Shown in pieces: positions 53,182 through 62,437 of a stretch of 64,000 nucleotides of DNA. This stretch comes from Streptomyces hyaluromycini (GTDB lineage: Bacteria; Actinomycetota; Actinomycetes; Streptomycetales; Streptomycetaceae): positions 124,001 to 188,000 of the forward strand of contig NZ_BCFL01000022.1 in the NCBI RefSeq assembly GCF_002217755.1, written 5' to 3'. Positions within the stretch are counted from its first letter, which is position 1. Each line of letters starts with the position of its first letter. The translations under genes were made by a program, and so were the position numbers. The notes beneath the pieces are model-generated. The model searched no databases, was not told the DNA's origin, and saw only the letters and a program-made list of their open reading frames with translations.

Positions 53182-53314
53182 ACAGTGCGTCAAGAGTTGC
53201 CGCGGACTCGATCAACGGGACGCTGTCGAGGCCACAACCGCGCGGCACAAGGGCACCGCATCGCCGCATCCCCCGGCACCCGGGGGAGCGCGGCCCCTGA
53301 CCCATGGGGGAACT

Positions 53315-54460
53315 GTGGAACACGTCGTGGCTGAAGCCCCCCGGCTCACCGAGAGCGCCGGCGCGGTCTTCGCCGTGCTGGCCCAGGCCGGCCGCGCCAC
53401 CCGGCCGCAGCTCGCGAGCCTCGCCGGCCTGTCCAAGCCGACGGTCTCCGCCGCCGTCGCGGAGCTGGAGGGGGCCGGGCTGGCCACCCACTCCGGTACC
53501 GCGTCCGGCGGCACCGGCCGCTCCGCCGCCGTCTACGGCCTCGGGCCCGCCTCCGGCTCGGTCCTCGCCGTCGACCTCGGCCCGGCCCGTACCCGGGTGC
53601 GCGGCTGCGCCCTGGACGGCACCCTGCTCGCCGAGGCGGACACGCCCCGCACCCGCGCCGCCGACGCCGTCCGCGAGGCCCTGGCCGCGCTGCCGGCGGG
53701 CGCCCCGCTGCGGGCCATCGTCGTCGCCATCGGTGACGTCAGCGCCCCCGACCTGGCGGGCACCGGCATGCGCCCGGCGACCGCCAAGGCGGGGCCCGTC
53801 TTCGACGCGGTCTCCGTGGCCCTGCCGCCGGGGGTTCCGGTGCACCTGGAGAACAACGTCAACTGCGCGGCCCTCGCCGAGCTCCACGAGGGCGCCGCCC
53901 GGGGCCGCCGGACCTTCGGCTACCTGCGGATCGGCGTCGGTGTCGGTCTGGGCATCGTCATCGGCGGCCAGGTGCTGCGCGGCGCCAACGGCGCGGCCGG
54001 TGAGCTGGCCCGGCTGCCCTACCCCTGGGACGACGACCGGGAGCCCCGTCAGGAGGCCCTGGAGGCCTACGTCGGCTCCCAGGCCCTGCTGCGCCGGGCC
54101 GCCGAGGCCTGGCGGGAAACCGACGGCCCGTGCCCCCGTACCGCCGAGCGGCTGTTCGCGCTGGCCGCCGAGGGCCGCGAACCGGCCCGTTCCCTCGTCG
54201 CCCGGCACGCCGCCGACGTGGGCAGGCTGGCCGCCGCCGTGACCGCGGTACTGGACCCGGGGCTGATCGTCCTGGGCGGCAGCACCGGCGCGGACCCGCA
54301 GCTCCTGTCCGGGGTGCGCACCGAGCTGGGGCGGCTGAGCTGGCCCACCGAGGTGGTCAGCAGCCAGATCGGCGATCTCGGTACCGTGGTGGGTGCCGCC
54401 CGGCTCGCCGTGGCCAAGGGAGTCCAAAACGTGACCGAAGGCGCGCAGGTGAAGGATTGA
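53315..54460 (+). CDS. ROK-family transcriptional regulator of the uptake operon
   Basis: 381 residues. Winged helix (TRPQLASLAGLSKPTVSAAVAELEGAGL) then ROK domain (VLAVDLGPARTRVRG, HLENNVNCAALAELHEGA, IGVGVGLGIVIGGQVLRGANGAAGEL). The cysteine-rich zinc motif is missing (WDDDREPRQ follows), so it should bind sugar without phosphorylating it. GTG 53315 has GGGGGA four bases upstream. Same strand as the importer genes, 276 bases ahead of the binding protein, and expected to bind the 53154 palindrome. Confidence 0.9.
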   Translation: MEHVVAEAPRLTESAGAVFAVLAQAGRATRPQLASLAGLSKPTVSAAVAELEGAGLATHSGTASGGTGRSAAVYGLGPASGSVLAVDLGPARTRVRGCALDGTLLAEADTPRTRAADAVREALAALPAGAPLRAIVVAIGDVSAPDLAGTGMRPATAKAGPVFDAVSVALPPGVPVHLENNVNCAALAELHEGAARGRRTFGYLRIGVGVGLGIVIGGQVLRGANGAAGELARLPYPWDDDREPRQEALEAYVGSQALLRRAAEAWRETDGPCPRTAERLFALAAEGREPARSLVARHAADVGRLAAAVTAVLDPGLIVLGGSTGADPQLLSGVRTELGRLSWPTEVVSSQIGDLGTVVGAARLAVAKGVQNVTEGAQVKD

Positions 54461-54490
54461 CGGCTTCCTTATCGGTCTGCCAATGTCCGG

Positions 54491-54503
54491 ACAAGCGCTT
54501 TCT
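54491..54503. promoter_or_regulatory. Possible LacI-type half-palindromic site
   Basis: ACAAGCGCTTTCT contains the AAGCGCTT core common to LacI-family sites of Streptomyces sugar operons. It lies between the ROK gene and the binding-protein gene. No LacI gene is present in this window. Weak call. Confidence 0.3.
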
Positions 54504-54736
54504 AAGTCGGTCGGGACACCGGCTTGGGGTGAGCCTCCCAGCCCGTACACGACGTACGGCAACCGTATGAGGGCGTGCCCGTACGGTGACGGCCAGGACG
54601 GCCGGGGATCTCGCCCCGCGTGGACGATGCGGCCGGGCGAGGCCGCGCCCCCCGGAAAGTGACTTTTCCTTCAAAATGCACCAGTGCCGCCTCAGCCGGC
54701 GCCGTGCTCCGTCCGTTCGACGAAATGGGATCGAAG

Positions 54737-56059
54737 ATGACCACTGTGGGTGTGCGGCGCACCAGCCGACTCGGCCGCGGCGGTATGCGCCGCCTGATTC
54801 CCCTCGCTGCCGTGGCCTCGGCAGGAGCCCTGCTGCTCTCCGCCTGCGGGTCGGGGTCCGGCTCGGGCGGGACCTCCAAGTCGCTGACGTTCTGGATCTC
54901 CACGGTTCCGGGACAGGACGCGGGCTGGAAGAAGCTGGTGGCGCAGTACAAGAAGGAAGAAGGCGTCAGCGTCAAGCTCGTCAACATCCCCTACGACGGG
55001 TACCCGACGAAGCTGCACAACGCCGCGCAGGCGAACTCGCTGCCGGATGTCGCCGACGTGCCGGCCCTTGACCCGATCTGGTCGAGCAAGCTGATCGACC
55101 TCAGCTCCATCACCGGCAACAAGGCCAACAACATCAACTCCAACTTCCTCGCCAAGGACTCGTCCGGCAAGGTGCTGGCCATCCCCTCGGACGTCACCGC
55201 CTCCGGCCTGTTCATCAACAAGACGCTCTTCAAGAAGGCCGGCGTCGCCGTCCCGGCCTCGCCCTCGGACACCTGGACCTGGACCGAGTTCATCGCGGCG
55301 GCCAACAAGGTCCGCGAGAAGACCGGCGCCAAGTACTCCCTGACCTTCGACCAGTCGCCGTCCCGGCTCCGCGCCATGGTGTACGAGATGGGCGGCCAGT
55401 ACGTCCACGCGGACTCCTCCGGCAAGTTCTCGGTGGACGACGCGACCAAGAAGGCCGTGAAGTACTTCGTCGGACTGAACGACGACAAGACCATGCCGAA
55501 GTCGGTGTGGACGAGCGGCGCCGACCCGTCGGCCATGTTCCAGAGCGGTGACGTGGTCGCCTACTGGTCCGGTGTCTGGCAGGTCGCCTCCTTCGCGGAC
55601 AGCATCAAGAAGTTCGACTGGGCGAGCGTCCCGACCCCGGCTCAGCCGGTGCAGGCCAGTGACGTCAACAGCGGCGGCATGATGGTGGGCTTCAACAACA
55701 ACAGCGCGGCGTCCGCCGCCGCCAAGAAGTTCCTGTCGTGGGTGTACGAGCCGAAGCAGTACACCGAGCTGGTCCAGGCCTCCGGGTTCCTCCCGGTCGA
55801 GAGCGGCCTGACCCCGAAGTACCCCTTCACCTCCGCGGCGGCGCAGGCGGCGTTCAAGCTGTACAACGAGGAGATCCCGCTGTACGCGCCGATCTCGGGC
55901 TACTTCAACAACGCGCAGACGAACTGGGTGCTGAAGGGCAAGAGCCTCGCCACCGACCCGACCAAGACGGAGCTCGGCAAGGCGATCAACGGCCAGCAGT
56001 CGGTCGACAAGGCCCTCCAGAACATCGTGGACGGCTACAACACGGCGGTCGGCGGCTGA
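54737..56059 (+). CDS. Extracellular sugar-binding lipoprotein of an ABC importer
   Basis: 440 residues. Lipoprotein signal with lipobox LLSAC (Cys37), then a type-1 solute-binding fold (SLTFWISTVPGQDAGWKKLVAQYKKEEGVSV, ADVPALDPIWSSKLIDLSS, FNNNSAASAAAKKFLSWV). Family 1 SBPs capture oligosaccharides. ATG 54737 is preceded by a purine-rich GGGATCGAAG. Followed by a stable intergenic hairpin, then the two permease genes. Confidence 0.93.
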   Translation: MTTVGVRRTSRLGRGGMRRLIPLAAVASAGALLLSACGSGSGSGGTSKSLTFWISTVPGQDAGWKKLVAQYKKEEGVSVKLVNIPYDGYPTKLHNAAQANSLPDVADVPALDPIWSSKLIDLSSITGNKANNINSNFLAKDSSGKVLAIPSDVTASGLFINKTLFKKAGVAVPASPSDTWTWTEFIAAANKVREKTGAKYSLTFDQSPSRLRAMVYEMGGQYVHADSSGKFSVDDATKKAVKYFVGLNDDKTMPKSVWTSGADPSAMFQSGDVVAYWSGVWQVASFADSIKKFDWASVPTPAQPVQASDVNSGGMMVGFNNNSAASAAAKKFLSWVYEPKQYTELVQASGFLPVESGLTPKYPFTSAAAQAAFKLYNEEIPLYAPISGYFNNAQTNWVLKGKSLATDPTKTELGKAINGQQSVDKALQNIVDGYNTAVGG

Positions 56060-56072
56060 TCGTAGGCCCAGG

Positions 56073-56110
56073 GGCCCGGGCGGCGGGGTCGAGACACCGC
56101 CGCCCGGGCC
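56073..56110. terminator. Intercistronic hairpin between binding protein and permeases
   Basis: GGCCCGGGCGGCGG and its perfect complement around a 10-base loop. The place of this hairpin, after the binding-protein gene and before the permeases, matches the known scheme that lets the binding protein be made in excess over the membrane genes. Confidence 0.8.
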
Positions 56111-56183
56111 TGGTCGCCCACGTGATGCCGGGCTCACGGCGTGAGCCCACAGCAATCCATCCACCAGCACGGAAGTCAGGAAG

Positions 56184-57095
56184 ATGACAAAAAGTGCCGC
56201 GGCAGTGTCCGTGAGGCAGCCCAGGAGACGCAGTACCTACACCCTCGCGCCGCTCGTCCTCATCGCGGCCAATGTCGTGCTCTTCGCGCTGTTCTTCGCG
56301 TGGCCGGCGGTGATCGGGCTCGTCTACTCCTTCACGAACTACACGGGTGTGGGGGCGTACCAGTTCATCGGACTGGACAACTACCACAACCTGTTCGGGG
56401 ACTCCGCCTTCTACGACGCCCTGACCCGGACGCTGCTGTACACCGTCCTCTTCGTTCCGCTGAACTTCGCGCTCTCCCTGCTCGCCGCCAACCTGCTGGT
56501 GAGCAAGCACGCCAAGGGCGCCTCCGTCGCCCGTGTCATCTTCTTCATTCCGTGGCTGCTGTCGCCCATCGTCGTGGGTGTGCTGTGGCGGTGGCTGTTC
56601 GGCGAGAACTTCGGACTGGTCAACTACGTCATCGAGAAGCTCGGCGGGTCCGCCGTTCCGTGGCAGTCGAACGCGGACCTGTCGCTGCTCGTGGTGGTGT
56701 TCGCGGCATCCTGGGCCTGGACGGGCTTCTCGATGCTGCTGTTCATCGCGGCGATCAAGAACGTACCGGTGTCGTACTACGAGGCGGCCTCGCTCGACGG
56801 CGCCGGCCCCTGGCGCCAGTTCATCAGCATCACGCTGCCGAGCATCGCGCCCACCTCGTTCATCGTGATCCTCCTCAACACGATCAACGCGATGAAGGAA
56901 TACCCGGTGTTCGTCTCCCTCAACAACGGCGGACCCGGAACGTCGAACAACCTGCTTGTTCAGTACATCTATCAGACCGGCTTCCAACGGGGCCAGATCG
57001 GCTACGCGAGCGCCGCGTCGTTCGTGCTCATGCTCATCCTGATGGCCGTCGCGATCATCCAGCTGATCGTCAACCGACGGGTGGAGAACCGATGA
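56184..57095 (+). CDS. ABC sugar importer permease 1 (MalF type)
   Basis: 303 residues, six membrane helices, with the cytoplasmic EAA loop EAASLDGAGPWRQFISITLP that docks the ATPase. Its stop overlaps the next start (ATGA). No ATPase is encoded nearby, so the importer should use the shared Streptomyces ATPase MsiK. Confidence 0.93.
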   Translation: MTKSAAAVSVRQPRRRSTYTLAPLVLIAANVVLFALFFAWPAVIGLVYSFTNYTGVGAYQFIGLDNYHNLFGDSAFYDALTRTLLYTVLFVPLNFALSLLAANLLVSKHAKGASVARVIFFIPWLLSPIVVGVLWRWLFGENFGLVNYVIEKLGGSAVPWQSNADLSLLVVVFAASWAWTGFSMLLFIAAIKNVPVSYYEAASLDGAGPWRQFISITLPSIAPTSFIVILLNTINAMKEYPVFVSLNNGGPGTSNNLLVQYIYQTGFQRGQIGYASAASFVLMLILMAVAIIQLIVNRRVENR

Positions 57096-57994
57096 CAACC
57101 ACAGACACGCCACGCCCGGTCGACGCCGGTCCCGGACGGGCCGTTTCCAAGAAGCGGTCCCGCGGTGCGAGCAGCGGCGGGCTCCGGCGGGCAGTACCCG
57201 CGACGACACTGCTGTGGATCATGGCGTGCCTCTACGGGCTGCCGGTGCTGTGGTTCATCCTCAGCTCCCTCAAGCCGGCCGGGGACCTGTTCTCCTATCC
57301 GCTGACGCTGATTCCGCACCACCCCACCCTGTCGGGTTACTCCCAGGCGTGGCGCAGTGCCAACTTCTCCCAGTACTTCATCAACACGACCATCGTGTGC
57401 GTGGTCACGACGATCCTCACGGTGGGCGTCAGCTGCTGCACCGGGTACGCGCTGGCCAAGTACGACAACAGATGGCTCAAGGCGTTCTTCATCTGCATCC
57501 TGGCCACCACGATGCTGCCCGGCGAGGTCATGCTCGCCCCCGAGTTCCTGGTGGTCCGCAACCTCGGCCTCTACAACTCGTTCGCCGGCATCATCCTCCC
57601 GGCCGTGCTCACCGCGACCGGCTGCTTCATGTTCCGCCAGTTCTTCATCACGGTCCCCGACGAACTCGTGGAAGCCGCGCGTATCGACGGCGCCCGCGAA
57701 CTGTCGATCTTCCTGCGGATCATGGTGCCGCTCTCCCGGCCCATCATGCTGACCCTCGCCATCCTGTCCTTCCAGTGGCGGTGGAACGACTACATCTGGC
57801 CGCTGCTGATGCTGAACGACCCCAACAAGTTCACCGTGCAGATCGGCATCCAGAGCATCGTCGGCGCGCAGAACATCAACTGGTCGGTCCTGCTCGGCGC
57901 ATCGGTCATCTCCATGATCCCGCTGATCGCCATCTTCCTGGTCTTCCAGCGCTACGTCATGGGCGCCGACATCAATGCCGGCCTGAAGGACTGA
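57092..57994 (+). CDS. ABC sugar importer permease 2 (MalG type)
   Basis: 300 residues, six membrane helices and an EAA loop (EAARIDGARELSIFLRIMVPL). ATG 57092 overlaps the stop of permease 1. The next gene starts three bases after the stop, so the operon continues into the cytoplasmic enzymes. Confidence 0.93.
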   Translation: MTTTDTPRPVDAGPGRAVSKKRSRGASSGGLRRAVPATTLLWIMACLYGLPVLWFILSSLKPAGDLFSYPLTLIPHHPTLSGYSQAWRSANFSQYFINTTIVCVVTTILTVGVSCCTGYALAKYDNRWLKAFFICILATTMLPGEVMLAPEFLVVRNLGLYNSFAGIILPAVLTATGCFMFRQFFITVPDELVEAARIDGARELSIFLRIMVPLSRPIMLTLAILSFQWRWNDYIWPLLMLNDPNKFTVQIGIQSIVGAQNINWSVLLGASVISMIPLIAIFLVFQRYVMGADINAGLKD

Positions 57995-57996
57995 CC

Positions 57997-59715
57997 GTGT
58001 CCACCCCGCTCGACCACGAGTTCGTCCGGTCGGCGGCCCGCGCCGCCGACCGGTCGGCCGCACCCCTGGCGGCCGACCCCGAGCAGGACCCCGCCGACGT
58101 CACCCACCGCGCCCTGGCACGCCAGGTGAAGACCCTGGTCGCGGCGTACCGCTCCCCGGACTCGGCCCTGCACGGCAGCGGGCAGGCCATCGCCGCGGCG
58201 CTGACCCATCTCACCGCGCTCCGGTCCTTGCAGACCCCCTCCGGCCTCTTCGCCGGCGGCGACAACGTGCAGTCACCGCCGGATTCCGCGTTCACCGTCA
58301 ACGACGTGTGCGACGCGCACGTCCTCGCCGTGGGCGCGGGGCCCGCACTGCACGAGGTCGCCGCGGCCCTCGCCGAGATCGCCGGCGCGGCTTCGGAGAG
58401 CCTCCGGACCGGCGGGGTGCACACTCCGAACCACCGCTGGGAACTGTGCGCGGCGCTCGCCCGGCTGCACCGTTCGTTCCCGGACGGCCGACTGCTCGAC
58501 CGTGTCGAGGAGTGGCTCGCCGAGGGCGTCGACATCGACACGGAGGGCCTGTACTCGGAACGCAGCGCCGTCTACGCGTCCCTCGTGACCAACCCGTCGC
58601 TGCTCCTGCTCGCCGACGTGCTCGACCGCGCCGACCTGCGGGACGCAGTCGAACGCAACCTCGCCACGACGCTGGACCTCATTCGGCCGGACGGCACGGT
58701 GGAGACCGTCCACTCGCGCCGCCAGGACCAGAAGCTTTCGTTCCCGCTGTGGCCCTACCTGCCGCACTACCGGTTGCTCGCGATCCGCACCGGCCGGGGC
58801 GACTTCGCCCGCGCGGCCCGCCTGGCGGCCACCGACGGCATCGACGACCCCGACCTGCTCGCCCAGACCCTCCTCACCCCGGATCTGTGCCGCGTCCTGC
58901 CGGCCCCGGACGCGGAGAAGCTCCCGCGCGACCGGTACCTCCCCACCGCACGCCTCGCCGCGCGCGCCTCGGCCACCGCGCACACCGTGGTGTACGGCGG
59001 CTCCGACGTGCCTGAGCACCGGCGCATCCGCTCGGGTCTCGCCTGCAACCCCACCTTCCTGCGCCTGTTCGCCGGTGCCGCCGTCCTTGACGCGGTCCGC
59101 CTCTCGCGAGGGTTCTTCGACCTGGGCCCGTTCCGCGCCGCTGACATGGAACAGCTCGCCGACAACGGGTACCGGCTCACCGGAACCCTCACAACCGCCT
59201 ACTACCAGCCGCTCCCGGAGGACCGGAGGCGCGACGACGGCGCCTACCGTCTGGTGGACGAGGGCCGTTTCTCCGCGGCGATGGCCTTCCCCGACCGCCC
59301 TCAGGACGAGGTCTCCCACACGACCCGAGTCGAGGTCGACCTGCGGGAGGACGGGGCCGACCTGCGGATCGACATCAGCGGCCCACCGGTGCCCTGGTCC
59401 CTCGAACTGACCTTCCGGCCGGGCGGCGAGCCGCAGGGCGCCGTACCACTCGGCGACGGACGCTGGTGCCTGACGAACGGGCCGCTGACCTACCGGGTCG
59501 GCGACGACGAGATCCGGGTCGAGGTCGCCGTCGAGACCGGCGAACCCCTCGCCGGGCCGGAGCGGACCGACGTACTACGGTACGACCCGAGCCAGGACTA
59601 CACCGTGGTGGGCGGCACCGACGCGACGACCGGGAACCGCGTCTACATCGGTGGGCACGGCCCTCAGACACTGACCGTCGCACTGCGCGCCCGCCGTCCC
59701 TCGCCTGCCGTCTGA
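57997..59715 (+). CDS. Putative cytoplasmic carbohydrate-active enzyme 1 (helical toroid plus beta-sandwich)
   Basis: 572 residues, no signal peptide, so it acts on imported sugar. The first 370 residues are helical with repeated barrel-like segments; NHRWE (Asn145-His146) and NDVCDAH are candidate active-site motifs. The last 180 residues look like beta-sandwich (TLTTAYYQPLPED, EVSHTTRVEVDLREDGADLRIDI). This order recalls polysaccharide lyases of the alginate/heparinase type, where Asn-His and Tyr residues act, but I cannot name the family. GTG 57997 is in the same operon as the permeases (two-base gap). Confidence 0.7.
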   Translation: MSTPLDHEFVRSAARAADRSAAPLAADPEQDPADVTHRALARQVKTLVAAYRSPDSALHGSGQAIAAALTHLTALRSLQTPSGLFAGGDNVQSPPDSAFTVNDVCDAHVLAVGAGPALHEVAAALAEIAGAASESLRTGGVHTPNHRWELCAALARLHRSFPDGRLLDRVEEWLAEGVDIDTEGLYSERSAVYASLVTNPSLLLLADVLDRADLRDAVERNLATTLDLIRPDGTVETVHSRRQDQKLSFPLWPYLPHYRLLAIRTGRGDFARAARLAATDGIDDPDLLAQTLLTPDLCRVLPAPDAEKLPRDRYLPTARLAARASATAHTVVYGGSDVPEHRRIRSGLACNPTFLRLFAGAAVLDAVRLSRGFFDLGPFRAADMEQLADNGYRLTGTLTTAYYQPLPEDRRRDDGAYRLVDEGRFSAAMAFPDRPQDEVSHTTRVEVDLREDGADLRIDISGPPVPWSLELTFRPGGEPQGAVPLGDGRWCLTNGPLTYRVGDDEIRVEVAVETGEPLAGPERTDVLRYDPSQDYTVVGGTDATTGNRVYIGGHGPQTLTVALRARRPSPAV

Positions 59716-59768
59716 CCTCGACGAACCACGCCATGGCCACCTCCAGCATGAAGGGCTGACCTCCTCCG

Positions 59769-61586
59769 ATGCACCTGCCGCGCCAGCTCGGCCCGCTGCA
59801 CGACCTGCCGTCCACCCCCGAGGCGTACGACGCGGTCCTCGCCGACGTCGTCGAACAGGCCCTGGCCCGCCTCACCCCCGAGGGCAACCTCGAACACCCC
59901 GACGCCGACGACGACATCGGCGACACCTCCCTCGGCGTCACCTCCCTGCTGGCCCTCGCCTGGCAGCGGTCCAAGGACCCGCGGCTGCCGGAGGCGGTGC
60001 GCCGCAGCCTCGCCTTCCATCTGCGCGAACGGGTCTACACCGAGGACAACCCCGGCTATCCGAACCTCACCGTTCGCGACTCCGGTCTCCCGTACGCCCG
60101 TTACGTCCTGGCGGCGGGCGCGCACCCGATCGGCGACTGGCCCAGCACGGTGTGGGCGCTGCTCCAGGCCGTGAACATCCTCGACCTCGCGGACGGCCTG
60201 GCCGACGACGGACAACGCGCCGAGCTCGTCGAGCTGGGCCGCGGTTACTGGCGCTGGCTGACCGAGGCCACCTTCTTCAATCCGCAGGAGGCCGGCAACC
60301 AGGCCATCGGGTGCGTGGTCGGCGGCCTGATGCTGGCACGGCACCTCCCGCCCGAGGAGGCGGAGCCGGTCCGCGAGCGGGCACTCGCCCTGTACACCGA
60401 CAGGATCCGCGCCCACCGCGTCCTCGACCGGGGCGCGCTGCTGCCGCCCGAGCACGGCGGCGCCTACGACAACAACTACGGCCCGATCTCCCTGTCCTTC
60501 CTCGCCCAGGCCCACCGGATCAGCGGCGCGGAGATGTTCGCCGAGGACGGCGACGCGCTCGCCCGCTACCTCGACGCCCGCCTGCCGAACGGCGGCTTCG
60601 ACAACGGCGGCCCCCGCTACAGCGAACAGCACTCCGGCTTCGAATCCGTTCTCGGGCTCCGCTACTTCGGCGCCCGGATCGGCTCCGACCTGGGGCGCTA
60701 CCGAGGCGACACCAACTGGGGCCGGCACGCGGTCAAGCCGGACGGCGGGGTCGACGGGCACTTCGCCTGGATGCTGGTCTGGCAGATCCAGGACACCACC
60801 CCCTGGCACCGCGCCCCGTCGACGGCCCCGGCCCGCCACCAACTCCGCGCGGGTTCCGTGTCGGTGGCCTTCGACCACCGGATGACCCCGTCCCTGGTCG
60901 AGGCGGGCGGCACCTACTGCCTGCCGGCGGCGGTGAACCGGCAGCACGGCTTCGGCCCGGTCCTGGACGGCTTCCTGTACTGCCGGCCGATGGGCGAGGT
61001 CCGGGTCCGGGACCTGACCGCCGACGGCCTGACCGCCAAGCTGGTCAGCAAGCCGGTCGTGGGCCGCGACCAGGTGCTGCGTCATGTGCGCTCCCTGTAC
61101 GTCACCGACGGCACCCGGCTGTGGGTGACGGTGGCCTTGCAGCGCCTCGACGGGACGCCGTACCTGCTGGCCGGGCTGCCGTACGCGGCGGACGACGGTG
61201 AACGGGTCCGCCGGGTCGCCGAGGGCGAGGTCGCCTCGGCGGGTGCCCTGCGCCTCACGCACCCCACCGGGCAGGGCGTGGACCACTTCGACGCGCGCGC
61301 CGAACTCACCCAGGAACAGGCCGCGTTCGCCCTCGCCGCCGACCCGCGCGGCTTCGGCAACCCGGACGAGGGCTGGCGCCACCTGGTCACCTCGACGGCG
61401 TACGAGGCCGAACCGGCGCCGGGCGCACCGGAGCACCTGCACGTGTTCGCCGTGCGGTACGGGCCCGGCGGTGACTTCACGCCGTCGTTCGAGGGCGACC
61501 TGACCGTGCACACCGACGCGTTCACGGCCGCCATCGGGGCCGAGGACGCCCACGGTGTGCCCGAACTGGCCCTCACCGCCTGCTGA
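59769..61586 (+). CDS. Putative cytoplasmic carbohydrate-active enzyme 2 (helical toroid plus beta-sandwich)
   Basis: 605 residues, no signal peptide. Helical first part with EGNLEHPDADDDIGDTSLG, NPQEAGNQAIGCVVGG, GGAYDNNYGPISLSF and GGFDNGGPRYSEQHSGFE; a beta-rich C-terminus follows. The acidic EHPDADDD and Gly-Asn-Gln motifs may line the active site. It is unlike the preceding protein in sequence though similar in plan, so both may cleave different linkages of one imported glycan. ATG 59769 is the first possible start, since a TGA lies in frame 12 bases upstream. No family recognised. Confidence 0.7.
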   Translation: MHLPRQLGPLHDLPSTPEAYDAVLADVVEQALARLTPEGNLEHPDADDDIGDTSLGVTSLLALAWQRSKDPRLPEAVRRSLAFHLRERVYTEDNPGYPNLTVRDSGLPYARYVLAAGAHPIGDWPSTVWALLQAVNILDLADGLADDGQRAELVELGRGYWRWLTEATFFNPQEAGNQAIGCVVGGLMLARHLPPEEAEPVRERALALYTDRIRAHRVLDRGALLPPEHGGAYDNNYGPISLSFLAQAHRISGAEMFAEDGDALARYLDARLPNGGFDNGGPRYSEQHSGFESVLGLRYFGARIGSDLGRYRGDTNWGRHAVKPDGGVDGHFAWMLVWQIQDTTPWHRAPSTAPARHQLRAGSVSVAFDHRMTPSLVEAGGTYCLPAAVNRQHGFGPVLDGFLYCRPMGEVRVRDLTADGLTAKLVSKPVVGRDQVLRHVRSLYVTDGTRLWVTVALQRLDGTPYLLAGLPYAADDGERVRRVAEGEVASAGALRLTHPTGQGVDHFDARAELTQEQAAFALAADPRGFGNPDEGWRHLVTSTAYEAEPAPGAPEHLHVFAVRYGPGGDFTPSFEGDLTVHTDAFTAAIGAEDAHGVPELALTAC

Positions 61587-61708
61587 GCGCTGCGCTGGAA
61601 CTGCCGCGATGTGCCGTCTGCCGTCTGCGGCACCGTCGTGGCTGGTCGCGCCCACGCGGCGGTAGCCGCATATCGGATACGGCCCCGCGCCCCTTTGGGG
61701 CGCTGCCG
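61586..61708 (+). repeat. Dispersed intergenic repeat, copy 6
   Basis: Full-length copy with CGCTGGAACTGCCGCGATGT at the left, GCACCGTCGTGGCTGGTCGC in the middle and GGTAGCCGCATATCGGATAC plus the GCGCCCCTTTGGGGCGC hairpin at the right. It lies between convergent genes. Confidence 0.8.
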
Positions 61709-61718
61709 CCGGGCCCGC

Positions 61719-62360
61719 TCAGGGCAGCGCCGTCTCCGGGACCACCAGGTCCGCCCGGTCCCGGGTGGCGGCGACCAGGTCGGCGTTGCGCTGGTCGGTG
61801 CCCGCGACCCAGGCCACGGCCGCCTCGTGGCCCTTGCCGAACGCCTCGTGCCGGGCGACCAGCCGCCGTACCCGCTCCGCCTCGTCGATCTCGCAGAACC
61901 ACACCTCGTCAAGCGCCGGCCGCACCCGCGCCCACGAACCGTCCGCCAGCAGCAGGTAGTTGCCCTCCGTCACCACCAGCCGGGCCGTCGGCAGGACGGG
62001 GATCGCGCCCGCGAGCGGCTGTTCGAGGACCCGCTCGAAGCCCGGCGCGTACACCACGACGTCCGTCTCCGCGCGCAGTCGCCGCAGCAGCGCCGCGTAC
62101 CCGGCCGCGTCGAAGGTCGCGGGCGCCCCCTTGCGGTCCCTGAGGCCGAGGCGGTCCAACTCGACGTCGGCCAGGTGGAAACCGTCCATCGGCACATGCG
62201 CGACCCACGGCTCACCGGCGCCGTTCAGCTCCCGCACCAGGTGTTCGGCCAGGGTCGTCTTGCCGGCACCGGGGCTGCCCGCGATGCCGAGGATCGCGCG
62301 CGGGGCCCGTCCGGCGAGTGAACGGGCGCGGTCGAGAAGGTCGTCGAAAGTCAGCGGCAC
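61719..62360 (-). CDS. P-loop kinase of the uridine kinase/phosphoribulokinase-like family
   Basis: 213 residues. Walker A GSPGAGKTTLAEHLV near residue 32, then MDGFHLADVELDRLG (substrate-binding) and VVTEGNYLLL (Walker B type). Family members phosphorylate nucleosides or small sugars; the family includes kinases placed beside sugar importers. GTG 62360 lacks an SD. Divergent from the HAD gene and convergent with the toroid enzyme gene. Confidence 0.85.
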   Translation of the reverse strand: MPLTFDDLLDRARSLAGRAPRAILGIAGSPGAGKTTLAEHLVRELNGAGEPWVAHVPMDGFHLADVELDRLGLRDRKGAPATFDAAGYAALLRRLRAETDVVVYAPGFERVLEQPLAGAIPVLPTARLVVTEGNYLLLADGSWARVRPALDEVWFCEIDEAERVRRLVARHEAFGKGHEAAVAWVAGTDQRNADLVAATRDRADLVVPETALP

Positions 62361-62437
62361 GCAAAAAGTGTGACACCGGGCCCGGAATGTGGCGGGCGCC
62401 ACCCCCTCGAAGCCGTCCGGTGGGGAAGATGCGGGTC

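Larger units (their letters stand above)
52860..53314. other. Divergent promoter region of the uptake locus
   Basis: 455 bases without a gene. It holds repeat copy 5 (52929-53048), then a region leading to the ROK operator palindrome at 53154-53181. BadF-type kinase transcription must start in its left part, importer-regulator transcription in its right part. Confidence 0.6.
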
